From the NCBI GenBank assembly GCA_003550325.1, contig QKWP01000051.1, forward strand, positions 354,550-418,549: a stretch of 64,000 nucleotides of DNA. The letters are read 5' to 3'. The notes beneath the pieces were generated by a model. It was not told where the DNA came from. It ran no database searches and saw only the letters and a program-made list of their open reading frames with translations. Source of the stretch: Gigaspora rosea (taxonomy: Eukaryota > Glomeromycota > Glomeromycetes > Diversisporales > Gigasporaceae). The translations under genes were made by a program, and so were the position numbers. Below, piece by piece: positions 1 to 11,477 of this stretch (position 1 is the stretch's first letter; the number at the start of each line of letters is the position of its first letter).

Positions 1-562
1 TAGAATATGTTGATGGGCCTCTAGTTAATTTGGTAAATAAGCTAGCAAAAGATCTTTTGTGGTTGTTTTCACCCGAATCTCTATGGGAAAATTCTTTGTT
101 TGTATTCGAATCGATTTCCATTGTTGACTGTTTTAGGTAACTTGAGTTATGGAGGCTTGTACAATGAGTTTCCAAATTTGTCACACTATCATATGTTTCC
201 ATATGCAATGTGTTTGTGCCTGATGTCTGCACTTGTACTAATTGAGATTGTATTCGATTTTGGTGATCCATGACCACTGGTCCGTTCTCCTTACTCATCC
301 ATGTTTCATTTGTGTTAGCCAATGAATTTTCCGATTCTTTGTTGCTGTTTGCCGTTGGGTTTGAAGATTCTTCATATTGCGTCCTTGTTACTTCCTCTAT
401 TCCATCTGCCTGTTTTTCATTAAATTCATCAATTAGGACAGAATTTGGATGTCCTAGAGACGTTCCAGCTTGTAAATTAGAAACCAACATATTTGATTGC
501 GTTAGAGAGTTTTCATCCTCTCCAACAAGAGTTTCGGCTCTTGATTCTTGCAATTTTGCCAT
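1..562 (-). CDS. Partial low-complexity protein, 5' part, cut by left window edge
   Basis: An uninterrupted minus-strand frame runs from a stop at 688-686 down to base 1, so the gene continues outside the window. The first ATG is at 562-560, preceded by a run of A. The codons between the stop and this ATG are also open and highly basic (several KKRKR/KKK clusters), so either translation starts at 562 or an intron acceptor near 681-684 (...AAGCAG) feeds this exon. The visible 187 residues are rich in Ser, Asn, Thr, Glu and Gln with no hydrophobic core. Toward the edge there is a basic RSFASLFTKLTRG stretch that vaguely recalls gag/ORF1-type proteins of retroelements. I do not recognise the family. 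Coding status rests on about 230 stop-free codons in DNA this A+T-rich and on less biased base composition than the flanking sequence. Confidence 0.6.
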   Translation of the reverse strand, partial: MAKLQESRAETLVGEDENSLTQSNMLVSNLQAGTSLGHPNSVLIDEFNEKQADGIEEVTRTQYEESSNPTANSNKESENSLANTNETWMSKENGPVVMDHQNRIQSQLVQVQTSGTNTLHMETYDSVTNLETHCTSLHNSSYLKQSTMEIDSNTNKEFSHRDSGENNHKRSFASLFTKLTRGPSTYS

Positions 563-1108
563 TTTTTTTTTAGTCTTTGTTAGATAATCGTTCTCTATTC
601 TTTTACGTTTCTTCAGTACAAGGGCCTCAGCCCTTGTTGTTGTGTTAAAATTCTTTTCTCTTCTTTTCGGTTTTATGATATCTGCTTAACCTGAAGCACC
701 CAACCTCGGAAAAGGGAAGAGTGCTTGAAGATCCTTTTATAATTATGTTATTAGTTAAAAATAAAATATACTTGTAAAAAAATTTTTTTATACAACATAT
801 ATCAAATATTAATATAAGCTTTGATAATTTGATTACGGAATTCATACAGAACAAATTACAATTTTTAATACTTGAAAAAATGTAATTATTACTTTATTAA
901 TTAATTCATAATCTTATATACTTATTCAATATTAAAATAAACTTTATATTTGATTTTTAAATAAATAATTATATATGTGTTATGTTATATACGATAAATT
1001 AGCACTTCAACTCGGATTATTCTATTCACATCATGATTATGTATATTAACACTATGTGATTTATAAATACAATAATAAAATATTGATATTAAATGCTCCT
1101 TTACAAAT
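563..1108. other. A+T-rich intergenic or intron sequence
   Basis: Between the left partial gene and the methyltransferase stop lies extremely A+T-rich DNA with no convincing coding frame beyond the basic extension at 563-685. It presumably contains the 5' UTR or an intron of the left gene and the 3' UTR of the methyltransferase. No clear repeat was seen. Confidence 0.4.
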
Positions 1109-3262
1109 TTATTCATTATTACTATTAACGACTTTGTTTGCATAAACACGAACTTGATAAAAATATGTATCATATTCGAATAGTTCTTTTTCAGATGCTT
1201 TAATTAATTTATCATATTCTTCAGAAGAAATTTGCATTATTTTTGAAAGAAAGGGTTTCCAACAAGAATAAAGGTCAATTAAATTGTCGATTGCCTGTTT
1301 ATCTGTATGAAAATAAAAATTCTAAAATTTATTTTTCTAACAAAGATGAAAACAATATAGCTTGTGTAATACATTACCGCCTTACTAAATTTAAGGTCTG
1401 CATCATTAGAATTTTTACCATGATGGCATTCTCTTATTTCTTTAATAATATTTTCTAACTGACCTAATTTAATTATCAATTATAAATAAATTATTATTTC
1501 ATTCTATCTACAAATAAATTTTAATTTGTAATTTGATACTAAAAATATAATACCTTGGTCTTGCATATATTTAACTAATTTTTCAGCTGCAAATCGATCA
1601 GTGCCTCGTTGTTTCATTGATTCCATGTCTTTATGAAAAGATATTCATTATGTAGAACATTACAGTGGTACAAATTAGCAATACTAAAGATATATACCAG
1701 TTTCACATAAACGTTTGGTAGCTGGTCTTACATTATGTAACATGGAAGGTTCCATTACCTTTTTTAAATAAATAAACTACGTAGGTTTTACAATTTCTTT
1801 GATTAAAAAAAAATCACTTTTTGACTTTCGCCCCTACCAACTATAATCAAAAATAAACATGCTGTATAATAGAAAATAACGCCCATGTGAAAGAACCATA
1901 CTAGGATATTGTTAATTGGTTATGAACATAAAAGATCGGTGCAGTGAAAGCCGATCATGAAGATTCTTTTCTTACGTTCTACAAGCAATAAATCATGAAG
2001 TTTCTTCACGATTGTCACGTGAGTTTTTATTATATAAAAAGTAATCGTGAAGAATATTGATCTTGATGTAAGTAAATTACTATATGCTTTATATATGTGT
2101 ATAAATTATTGGGCAAATGAACACTGGGCGGCACGTGTAGCCAATCATTTGTCAAATAACCATATTCGCCCATTTGCCCAATAATGGTGGTGCAATATAT
2201 ATTATGATTCATAGGCTGAGTTTTAACCATGTTACATCATAACACATGAAAAAATAAGCAATAATTTCATTATCATATGAGTTATAATAATGCACACGAG
2301 CGTTATTTCACACTTATACGACAATTGTCAAATAAAGCATACCTCTAAAAATCCACCCGGTTTTAAAACTCTGACAATCTCATTTATTGCGTCTGGCCAC
2401 TTTTCTTTAGTATATCCACCAAGCAAATATCGTTGAAATACATAATCAAAAGTGTCATCTTCAAATGGAATTCCTTCCAGAACGTTTGCTTTAATGAATG
2501 TGAAATTTTTTGGTTTTATCGTTACAGCTTGGTTTGGAGATATATCTAATCCAAAAACATTTATTAATGGATACCTAAAAAAAAAAAAGGAAAAAATTAA
2601 GATGAATAGTTTATAGGTAGACAAAGAATTGAAAACATATTTAAAAAATCATACTTGGTAGCCATATCAAATGACCACGAAGCTGAACCACATCTAAAAT
2701 TATGCGAATAAATGTAATAAAATTGATGTTAGTATTAATTATTTTGATAAAAAGTTTAATTAATATAATTTAGCAATAATAAAATAAAATTTTTTTATTA
2801 ATTATATTGTGCCTGTAAAATTTGTGATGAATTATTGTCTGTTAATACTGTATATTTTAAAAAAGTTCGTCTAATTTTGAAAAGCTCAATTGCATAAATA
2901 CGCAAATAAGTTGAGTTCTCACAAATTACTGTACAATAGATCCCAAAAATATTCTCATCAAACATTATCACAACTATAATAATAATAATAATAATAATTA
3001 CATACCCAACGTCGAGAATTTTTGTGTTTGGATCATTTAAAATATGTTCGATAGGAGCAGAAAAGTTGTTTTGCCAGATATATCTGATCAAGAAATGTTG
3101 CATATGTAATCTATCTGATTCATCGTCATCATTCGGTAGAGGATATACAGCATTTTCTAAATTATGAAATCTTCTACCATCAACGTATCGAAATTCAGTA
3201 TGTGTTTTTTGTGAATTTATAGTATCCCCATTTTCGCTTAATCTAGAAGAAAGACAACCCAT
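1109..3262 (-). CDS. Class I SAM-dependent methyltransferase, seven exons, 311 aa
   Basis: Predicted exons: 3262-3006, 2693-2655, 2574-2343, 1758-1698, 1628-1554, 1463-1386, 1302-1109. All introns are GT-AG (donors GTATGT, GTATGA, GTATGC, GTATAT, GTATTA, GTAAGG). The exons sum to 936 nt, so one frame runs from ATG to TAA. The protein shows the Rossmann-type methyltransferase signature: motif I ILDVGCGSASW (about residues 82-92, split by introns 1 and 2), the acidic ribose-binding loop GLDIS (107-111), FDYVFQRYLL (141-150) and the post-motif VLKPGGFLE (168-176). The helical C-terminal half ends in YDTYFYQVRVYANKV. Known of the family: SAM-dependent methylation of small molecules or proteins. 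The substrate cannot be read from sequence. An N-terminal MGCLSSR could be acylated (Gly2, Cys3), placing the enzyme at a membrane, but this is an inference. Intron 3 (584 nt) is much longer than the rest. The exon 4 acceptor has a poor pyrimidine tract and is the weakest junction. Confidence 0.88.
2105..2185. repeat. 81-bp foldback in methyltransferase intron 3
   Basis: Perfect 15-bp inverted arms at 2105-2119 (ATTATTGGGCAAATG) and 2171-2185 enclose about 50 bp. It lies inside the oversized third intron and is probably a short transposon relic that enlarged it. No TSD was identified. Confidence 0.6.
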
Positions 3263-4834
3263 AGTAAATGCTAATTTAAAAAAATATTCTTATTGTATAA
3301 ATTCAAAATAAATTGAAATGCGTGAAGTGTTGCAAATTCAGAGATGCTTTTGATTTATTTTTCGGTAGTTTATATGAAATGTCAATGTACAATACGGGTA
3401 ATAATCTCCGAAATTGATTAAAATATTTTCCGACTGCGTCGGGTAAATAATAAAGTTAGTTAGGTTGCCTAAAAACACAATTCATTGTGCAAAATATTCA
3501 AAAAAGCAATTTTAATAATCAAGTTTATATTTGTACTACAGTCATCCCTCCTTAAGTGCACACCCTTGGGACTAGAGTTGTTGGTGAAACTAATTAGTTT
3601 CACCAGGACCATCGGTGCACTGTTGAAGATTAGGTTTATCTTTGACTACCTAATTCCGGTAAAAAATTTAATTTATTGACCACTTTGCGATATATTAAAT
3701 AAGAGAGAAAATTATTAATACTTTTTTGGTATCATCGTGATGACACAAGATTTTTATTACCAGAAAAAAACGATATCTATACAATTAAAAAAAAAAAAGT
3801 AATATTTCATAGGTCAGCATAGTCTTTGTAAATTTATTTTATTTATGATTTGTAAAGTTTCACTAATATTTATATTTATAATTTTATTTCACTATTTACA
3901 GTAACACAATTTCACAACGTTTAATACATCAATTTTTTTTGCCAATTTTATATTCTTCTATTCACCGATGACAGACTCGTTTTTTTGGAATTTCAACTAA
4001 GCGAATATTATTACAAGTGAAATATTTTTCAATCCTTACAAAGTTAATAAAATTGGTTCTGGTAACCCGACCGGGTCAAGTTTTGAAAATTTTTATAAAA
4101 AATTTTTTTATATGTTTAAAAAGAAATTTCATAGTTATTAGAAAAGAATAAATCATATTAGAGCCATAGTTTTGAAAGAAAGTGATAAAACAATTTAACA
4201 GATTTATTTTAAAAAAAAAATATTAATTAAATTCCTATCATCATAATGATGCTTAATGAAGTTATTTTTGCAATAACGAAGTGGTTCGTCTATGTATTCG
4301 TCGTGACGATCGCCAATGAAATTTCCAAATATATTTGATCAACTTTCAACAAACTTCTACACAACAACCTATAAATATTCTAAATTTTTAAATCTTTTAA
4401 AAGTTTTTTTATTATAAAGATTCGTCGGTCTGTATGAAAACATATTAATTTTTTAAGTGATAAGTGGGCTTATTGTTTATGCTCCATGTGCATGCTAGCA
4501 TATTGCGATCGTTCTATATTTGAGAATTCAAAAAAAATTTTTGACATTTAAAATTGTATAAATTCGTTGATATTTTCAATTTCGTCCTTCGTAAATGACT
4601 AAAGTTTTATTATCCATCATGTATTATTAATCAATAGTATTCATCGTTATTTCAATTTATGCAAAAATGTACTTTTGATCAAATGTGTAGATAGTTGCAT
4701 ACTTTTGGAGGCAACTAGGCGGCAACACGAAATATCCAATCACTACCAAAACAAATAACACTACATGATATGCCCAATGGTGAGAGGCGGTGCAATTTGG
4801 CAAAGCTAAAATGCATCGGATTTATTGTGGGAAT
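3263..4834. other. Gene-free A+T-rich region upstream of the methyltransferase
   Basis: No coding frame is supported. It should contain the methyltransferase promoter. A CGGGTAAATAATAAA motif near 3438 matches the arm of the foldback at 37269-37458, so a fragment of that element is probably present. Around 4056-4120 there is a relic of the CCCGRCCGGGTC-type repeat seen at 49.5-50.1 kb, and 4235-4320 has GATGCTTAATGAAG plus CGACGAAG-like words resembling 62.9 kb. Confidence 0.4.
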
Positions 4835-5217
4835 CAGTGTTGGAAATCTTATGTTCTCGTGAGAACATACCTTTAAATTTGAGAACATTTGATACTCTGT
4901 AAATGTTCTCTATGAAAAAAATTTGAGAACATAATCGAAAAATATGAATATAATAGCATAATGCTATATAGAATTAAAAAATGGGAATTGGTAAGTTCCG
5001 AAATCATCAGAAAGCAAAATAAATGAACATAAAAACGAGAAAGGTCGGGACAAAAATCTGAATTAGTTCCGATATGTCCCAAACTAATAATTTTTTTAAA
5101 AAAATAGGGTTATAAACAAATTTTACTTACGAGAACATAAATAAATTTCTGAGAACATTAAATTAAATAAATTTGTTCTCATTAAATCATAAATCTCAAA
5201 ACATATTTCCAACACTG
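4835..5217. mobile_element. hAT-like non-autonomous TIR element (383 bp)
   Basis: Terminal inverted repeats begin CAGTGTTGGAAAT and end ATTTCCAACACTG. The inner sequence is full of GAGAACAT / ATGTTCTC words. Flanks at 4827-4834 (GTGGGAAT) and 5218-5225 (GTTGGAAC) agree at 6 of 8 positions, compatible with an aged 8-bp TSD. CAGTG ends and an 8-bp duplication are typical of the hAT superfamily. It has no coding capacity. Confidence 0.72.
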
Positions 5218-5539
5218 GTTGGAACAAAAGAACGACTAATTTTATTTTTACTATACAAGCAATGTCTATCATCCCTCTTTTACATGAAAGGCAAAAATAT
5301 ACGTGCGTTGCGCACGTACCAGATCTAGTGCAGTTCCCCAGACTTTTTTTACCGAATCTATGTTGTATTTATAGAAAAAATAAATAACACTTTGCGCCTT
5401 TTCTAATTAATTTTAAAAAGAAAAAAGAAGGTTTTGCATTTGTTTTCAAATATATATTAAATCTTAAGGTTGAACGAAACAGAGCAAACCAATTATCATT
5501 TATAACTTACCATTTAAACTATTATCTTGTTTTTGCATA

Positions 5540-6290
5540 GAGATGGATTTTTCCCAAAAAGATCAAATAAAGATTGGGTTTCAACCCAGCCTTAAGACCT
5601 GTATTACGAATAGTTAATTAATACGATTAAAAAATATTATACTGAACATCTAAACTACTAAGGTTCTACGATGTCCGTTTGCATCAAATGATCTGGTCTA
5701 CACGTGACATGAAACCTGTCTGTTTACTGGTTTATATAGACATTTGATTGGATTTTACTTTTTCATGCCACGTTTTTGTTTATTAGGCTTAGCATTCGGG
5801 ATTATGATAGATTTGCAGTCGATTTGAGTTTAAACGATTGTTTTAAAAAATTTATATAGGTTATACAGTATCCAATTCGACCCTAACTACATATTATGTG
5901 TCGAGTTTTGTAACAGAATTTTTATAGAGTAACTCATGATAGAAATTACAATAATTCTAATGCAAGCTAACTCAACCATATATGGAGACTACCGGAATAG
6001 CGAATAAGTTTTTTAGCAAAAGGTTTTATATTGTAGCAACTCGGATAGAAATTCTGACAATTCCAACACAAAACTAAATCAATCTTGACCACATGTTAAG
6101 TAACTAGAATAGCGAGTAAGTTCTTTAACAAAATTTTTTTTACAGTAACTCACCATAAAATCATTATTTTTAACATAACTTAACTCGACTTTAGCTATAT
6201 ATTGATATCTGATATCATGTATCGCTGGAATAATTTTGTAACGTGTTTTTACAGAAACTGATGATATAAGTCACGATTATTATGGTTCAG
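5540..6290. repeat. Degenerate tandem repeat, about 110-140 bp units
   Basis: Recurring words (AACTCATGATAGAAATT, GGAATAGCGA.TAAGTT, AACTCAACC, ACATATTATGTG) reappear in the same order three to four times with many substitutions, best seen at about 5880-6290. The same words recur at 29440-29830. Both arrays are followed by a decayed coding-like stretch, suggesting two copies of one larger unknown element. Confidence 0.5.
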
Positions 6291-6294
6291 TTAA

Positions 6295-7660
6295 ATGACT
6301 TTGTTTCTTTATTTGAACAAAGGACAAATACAAGGAAAACATATAGGAATTAATTACAAGTTCTATATCATATGTACAGTATTACAATATTTAGATTTTA
6401 AAGAAATATTCCCAACCAAAACTAACCAACTGTCTTATAATCTATTGCATCTTCATATGGATGAATGCAACCAAGAAAAATCACATAGCTGTAACAAAAA
6501 TCAGTTTATTAGTCGACATGGGTGTTGTTATTTACTGTTGCAGTGGATTACAATACCCCATATAATTGGTTGATGTAATGTGATCCAATCTATGGCGTTA
6601 TCAAGTTTGCATGATCTGTAAAATTAATTAAAAGTTCATGTAATAGTAATGCAATAAAAATTATTATATGTCATAGTCAAGATCAGTTCTACAGCGAAAT
6701 TGTTGCCAGGATTGTGCGATGGGATCTGATTGATGGCATATTTGGATTTGCATAAATTAAAAGTCTATTATGGTCAGTAGCCTGATATGTGCAATATGAT
6801 AATTAATATGAAAGGATGTAAATTGAATATGGATGGTTACAACTCTTACATGCATGGTAGGGCAAATGAGAAAATAAAAGGATTGTTGCTACAGGGAATC
6901 AAGATGGGAGTACCTGAAAATACATACTGTCAATGGTTAGCCAATCAAGTAAATTTGAAAAGGAGGTTTACAAAAACCTGGTTGGTCAGAATTGTCTGTA
7001 ACAGAAGGACCTTGATAAGATGCTTGCTGTAATATGCTATATTTTGTTAAAGTTGTGCTTTTAGAAGGACAAAAGCCATATGCCAAAAGTTATTGTGAAT
7101 TGAGTGCCCCAGTGGCTATTGTGAAGTTCAAAGCTCATAATTAGAAAAAATCATAGGACATTGTTAGTAAAGGTTGCATTGAAAAGTACAATTATAAAAC
7201 AAAACAAGAAACATTATCTAAAGTAATTGAAGTAATGATAGCAGATATGGATAATTGGTTTTTCTAATTGTAAAAGTGGTTGGAATTGTTGTGCTAATAG
7301 TAAAGAAATTGGAAGTAAATAAAGAAGGTGTTGATACAAGAAATCATAGTGGATGTAGAGATGGAAAGAATTGGTAGTAGAGAAATCCATAAATGATAAT
7401 GATGAAAAAACATCTACATTGATGATTGTTATTATTATGAAAATGAAGATCACTAGAAGTAATAGAAGAAATGTAGCTATTAGTTTGATAAATAGAGATG
7501 AGGCCCTATAAGTAAATTGGACTGGATTAGCACAGGTTGCATTAGATAGGCATGGGTATTTGTAGTATGGGTCAAGATCTGGATTTGTATAGGTATAGTC
7601 TGAATTGGTACAGATTCTGTGGTCCATGTAGAACCATATACCCATGTTAATTGGACCATA
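6295..7660 (+). pseudogene. Decayed coding-like stretch of unknown family
   Basis: Two short plus frames (6295-6573, 92 codons; 6787-7032, 81 codons) and the following 600 bp have the codon-like texture of a degraded protein gene: GAA/AAG-rich and less poly-A/T than the surroundings. No motif is recognisable. Opposite-strand hydrophobic frames here (such as 7645-7214) look like shadows. It could be the remains of the element whose repeat precedes it. The comparison copy at 29910-30152 shares only short words. Confidence 0.3.
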
Positions 7661-8674
7661 AATGGCTCAGGTTTTGCAGCAGTTTACTAGTCAAATTAGC
7701 ACAGAGAAATAAACATAAATTCATGTGCCACTATAATAATGATGTGGATTAATTATTAAAACATAAATTTATATAAGTAATCAATATAAGATGAACAAGC
7801 TAACTGCATATGAAGCAAAATTTAGTAAGGAATTTTTTTTGTTAAAATATACAGAAAAGCTTTATCAGTAAAATTATGAGATATTGCTCTTTTTTAAAAA
7901 AAATCCTTTACTGATCTTTTGCTCTCCATAAAATGAGCCAACATGTATTCCAAGCCAATATGTGTGTAATGTACACATCTATATCATAAGAATATACCAT
8001 TTCATATAATAGATATTATATGCCACTTTTTATTATAAAATGTTCTTGTATGTGCTACAAGATCTGTACCATTTTGAGCATTCCCAACACGAACCTGTAC
8101 ACAACCCATACCACTTTTCTTATAGGAAGATATATCAAATAACAAATAGAAAAAGTGAGTCAATAAGTTTTGTTGTTATATCAGATTATTTATTTTTCTT
8201 TTGATAACCTGTAAGTTGTATAAATACCTTGGTGCTGGAATGTAAATAAGCACTGCACAAAAAAAAAAACTACATATTACTTTTATATTGAGATATTGGT
8301 ATTTTGTTCCTAATTTGCAATTACTTTTAATTATAGTAAGAGCTATGAAAAAAGTACTTAGTAAGAGACTAACCTATGTTAAAACAAACAATTACAAAGC
8401 ACAATAAAAAATTATTTCAGCTAGTCGAAACAAAGTAATTGAAATAGAACAGCAAGTTAATCTGAAGAAAACTATCTGATAAGAGAAAACAGAATACTTA
8501 ATGCATTACTAGTAACAGTAAGCTTAGCAGCAGAAGCAAAGAAAATTATCTCAAGATAATTACCTATCTATTCTAGTTCTCAACCAAATACTAAGAACAT
8601 AACAATGCCAGAAACAATACTAGCATCGAATGTACAAAATTATGAAGCTAACAACAAATAGACAAACCAATAAG
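7661..8674. other. No supported feature
   Basis: A+T-rich DNA almost lacking CG dinucleotides. No gene, clear TIR or tandem repeat was seen. Confidence 0.4.
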
Positions 8675-9212
8675 GATAATAACAAATATTACATAATATT
8701 CTGAGAGAGGGAGAGGGGTCTTATTTTCTTACGTTAGATATATGGGGCAGCGTCAACTAAAACAAGGCTTATGGCATTTTTTGCAAAAATGAGTTAACTA
8801 TACCATCATATAAAGCAGGAATTTTTCTATATAATTTGATATTTAAAGCATTGATTTACATAGTAAAATTTTTACCGATACTTACTTTTTGAAATGCTGT
8901 ATATGATTAAACGTGATCTAAAATTAGAATTTGGATATCCGGTTGTGAATCCTTGCTGCAGAGTCATAGAAATGGATTCGTGTGATTGGCTATCAAATGT
9001 CGATCCAACAGGTTATACTAATAATAGATCATCATTGTTATTGTTACAAAAAATTTTAAACGTGATTTTCTCAAAATAGAAAAAAAGCCATAAGCCTTGT
9101 TTTAGTTGATGCTGCCCCATATAAATTTATAACAGCTAATCAAATTTCACTTATATGTGGGAGGGGTAGATGGTATAGTAAAAAAAATATTATGTAATAT
9201 CTGTTATTATTC
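8675..9212. mobile_element. Foldback/MITE with two-step inverted repeats (about 538 bp)
   Basis: Outer arms: GATAATAACAAATATTACAT at 8675 and its near-perfect reverse complement ending at 9212. Inner arms: 8741-8778 against 9081-9121, built on TATGGGGCAGC, CAACTAAAACAAGGC and TTATGGC with one or two mismatches. The centre has a short open frame (8894-9079) without recognisable similarity. No TSD was resolved. Confidence 0.7.
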
Positions 9213-10147
9213 TAATCATAAAAGGAAGTAACAGATTTCAAATGATAAACTATGAAGCTTTCAAGTAAATGCAGCAATAGACAACTTTAACAACCTCCTG
9301 GCAATTCAAACTAAAAGTATAAAACTATAGTAAATGACAAACTGATCTGAAGAACAAATAATAATAAAGATATTAGCATATAAACCAAATCTAACATTAC
9401 CAATATTGAATTAATCACATTTAGCTCATACTTAGACCTTCAAGAATTTATTTACAAGTACCTGAAATCAAGTATAAAATATCTTTATAATGAAATACTA
9501 CTGCAAATAATGAAAAGAGGGTTCTTGTTCATTTCAAGTATAGCACACATAGCAGATTCAATAATATTTTTAAAATAGTTACTAGCCTTTAGAGCATTTA
9601 TGAAAGCAATCATAGTCATATACAAACATAGTAAACAGGAATTAAATTTCTACTATGACTATATGCACAAAATATGAGTTTATTACAAAAATAGCCTATA
9701 ACAAAGATCAGTGATTAGCATTGGCAATAGATCAGAATTCAACATTATTCAACTGCAATGTTGAAGCAAAAGAAAAAATTTTGATATCACAATAGCAAAG
9801 AGATCAAAAACAAACAAATCAAGGCCATGCAGAACTAATATAGTATAGTACAATAACAGAAAAATCTGTATAAACTGGAACCAAAGATTTTGTACTAACA
9901 ATAAAAAATGTAGCCATATCCATGCATGTTTATTATGCAAAAAGATAGAGTATACAAAGTGTACATGCTTCTTAAACAATATGGGTTTCAATCCTATAGG
10001 TGAACATGTCAATTACCCAGATAGTCAAAATTAAAAAAAAAGTTACAAATAAAAAAAAAGAAAAAGAATCCAAACTAATAAAAGAACTATATAGATACTG
10101 GGTGTATTAGAAGATTGCACTACAAAGCCCAATTTAAGCTATTAAGA
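9213..10147. other. No supported feature
   Basis: CG-poor A+T-rich DNA. The short minus frame at 9749-10012 has leucine/phenylalanine-rich composition expected by chance here and is not called. Confidence 0.4.
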
Positions 10148-10385
10148 ATATAAGTTAATAGAAATAAGCAAATTTTTTTTAAGTAAAGTTTTTTCAACTT
10201 TGAGCTAAATATTTTGACAACTACTCAATGAGCTTTAATAATTTTTTTTATATTAATTTTAAATAATTGTTAATTAAAATAAAAAAATTTTTATCAAAAT
10301 TGGTTAAGTAGCTGTCAAAATATTTTAATTTAAAAATTAAAAAATTTTATTAAAAATAATTTGTTACTTTTCTATTAACTCACCC
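10148..10385. mobile_element. MITE family A, copy 1 (diverged)
   Basis: The right end carries TTTTCTATTAACTCACCC, matching the TIR of the better copies at 11235-11477 and 25301-25545. Internal words (AAGTAAAG, AATATTTTGACAACTA, TAAATTTTTTAATTT) occur in both orientations, so the whole unit folds on itself. The left end is eroded. Confidence 0.55.
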
Positions 10386-10666
10386 ATATAACAATATGCA
10401 AACTACTGGTTCTCCAATTGGTTAACAAAACTTTAATAAGCGTTCTGCTAAGAGAAGTACCATTTACTATATATGAAATAAAAATAATGCTTTAACCTAA
10501 CCCCAAACAATTTAATGTGAAAACAATAATAGACATTATTGTGTTTAGAATTCTAACAAGTTAATACCTGGATAGGCCCTTTATAAATTATTTAACAAGA
10601 AGTATTATACAAGGCTTTATTTAACTTTTCAGAACAAGACCTAAAATAATACAAATTAACCTTAAA

Positions 10667-10915
10667 TTAATTATACTTGATTTGGAATTCTTGAGTAAAT
10701 ATATTCAAGACAAAATAAGAAAAGGCTGCATATGCAGGCCCTTTTCCAAAAAGCAACCTCAACATAATATTTATCAAGATGTTACATATAAGATAGTCAA
10801 GAAAAAGAGCACAGAGCAGAAAATATTCAGTTATATCACACCTTTTGGTCCTGTTCAGGTCAAGTGTAAACAATAGTATTAATGGTACAGAATTTACAAC
10901 TAAGTGCAAAAACAT
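10667..10915. other. Overlapping short frames, not supported as genes
   Basis: Short frames exist on both strands (10682-10876 plus; 10915-10667 minus) with no motif. The plus frame is Lys/Gln-rich and slightly more gene-like (contains PFGPVQVKCKQ), but neither can be supported as a gene. Confidence 0.15.
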
Positions 10916-11234
10916 AAACTATGCTAACAATAAGTAAATTTATATAGAAAAGAGCACACACTATCTATGATAAATATAAAAGATATATACAGAATATTGC
11001 CAGTTTATCTGGTTAACCAAGTGTTACACGATATAGGTATAAGGAAAAATTTATTTTAACAAGGCACTGGCATTAGAAAACAAAGTGTCTAGAAGTATTT
11101 TTTGCATATTGGCAAACTCAATTGCTTGGATAGCAATACAATAGGGCATTAAATTGATAATGTACTATGTCATTGACTTTTTGATAATTTCATGACTAGA
11201 CAGACAAAAAGAGTTACAACAGTTTCTATATATA

Positions 11235-11477
11235 GGGTGAGTTAGTAAAAAAAGGACAAATCATTTTTAGTAAAATTTTTTTTAATTTTTAAATTAAAAT
11301 ATCTTAACAATTATTTAATCAAATTTACTAAAATTTTTTTATTTTAATCTTGGAATTATATAGAATTAAAATAAAAAAAAATATTAAATTTATTAAGATA
11401 GTTGTTAAGATATTTAAGCTTAAATTCATAAAAACTTTTACTTAGAAAAAATTTGTCCCTTTTCTACTGACTCACCC
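11235..11477. mobile_element. MITE family A, copy 2 (243 bp)
   Basis: TIRs GGGTGAGTTAGTAAAA... and ...TTTTCTACTGACTCACCC, flanked by TA-rich sequence. The body is a long imperfect inverted repeat centred near 11357 and contains AATATCTTAACAATTAT and its complement. This is the best-preserved copy of the family in the window. Confidence 0.75.

Noticed and set aside
270-587. 105-codon plus-strand frame
   Set aside because: It is antisense to the longer minus-strand frame 562-1, which has more gene-like composition and stays open to the window edge.
2798-3262. 154-residue single-exon reading of methyltransferase exon 1
   Set aside because: Residues after ILDVG become Ile-rich intron translation. 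The GTATGT donor at 3005 and the next exon restoring GCGSASW explain it better.
4873-5082. 69-codon minus frame
   Set aside because: Entirely inside a MITE (4835-5217); no motif.
5295-5322. ACGTGCGTTGCGCACGT palindrome as a regulatory operator
   Set aside because: No gene nearby in either direction; short palindromes of this kind are common relics of TIR elements here.
7214-7645. 143-residue minus frame with a hydrophobic leucine/isoleucine segment (membrane protein?)
   Set aside because: The hydrophobic run is the complement of GAA/AAT-rich sequence typical of decayed plus-strand coding. No start context, no family.
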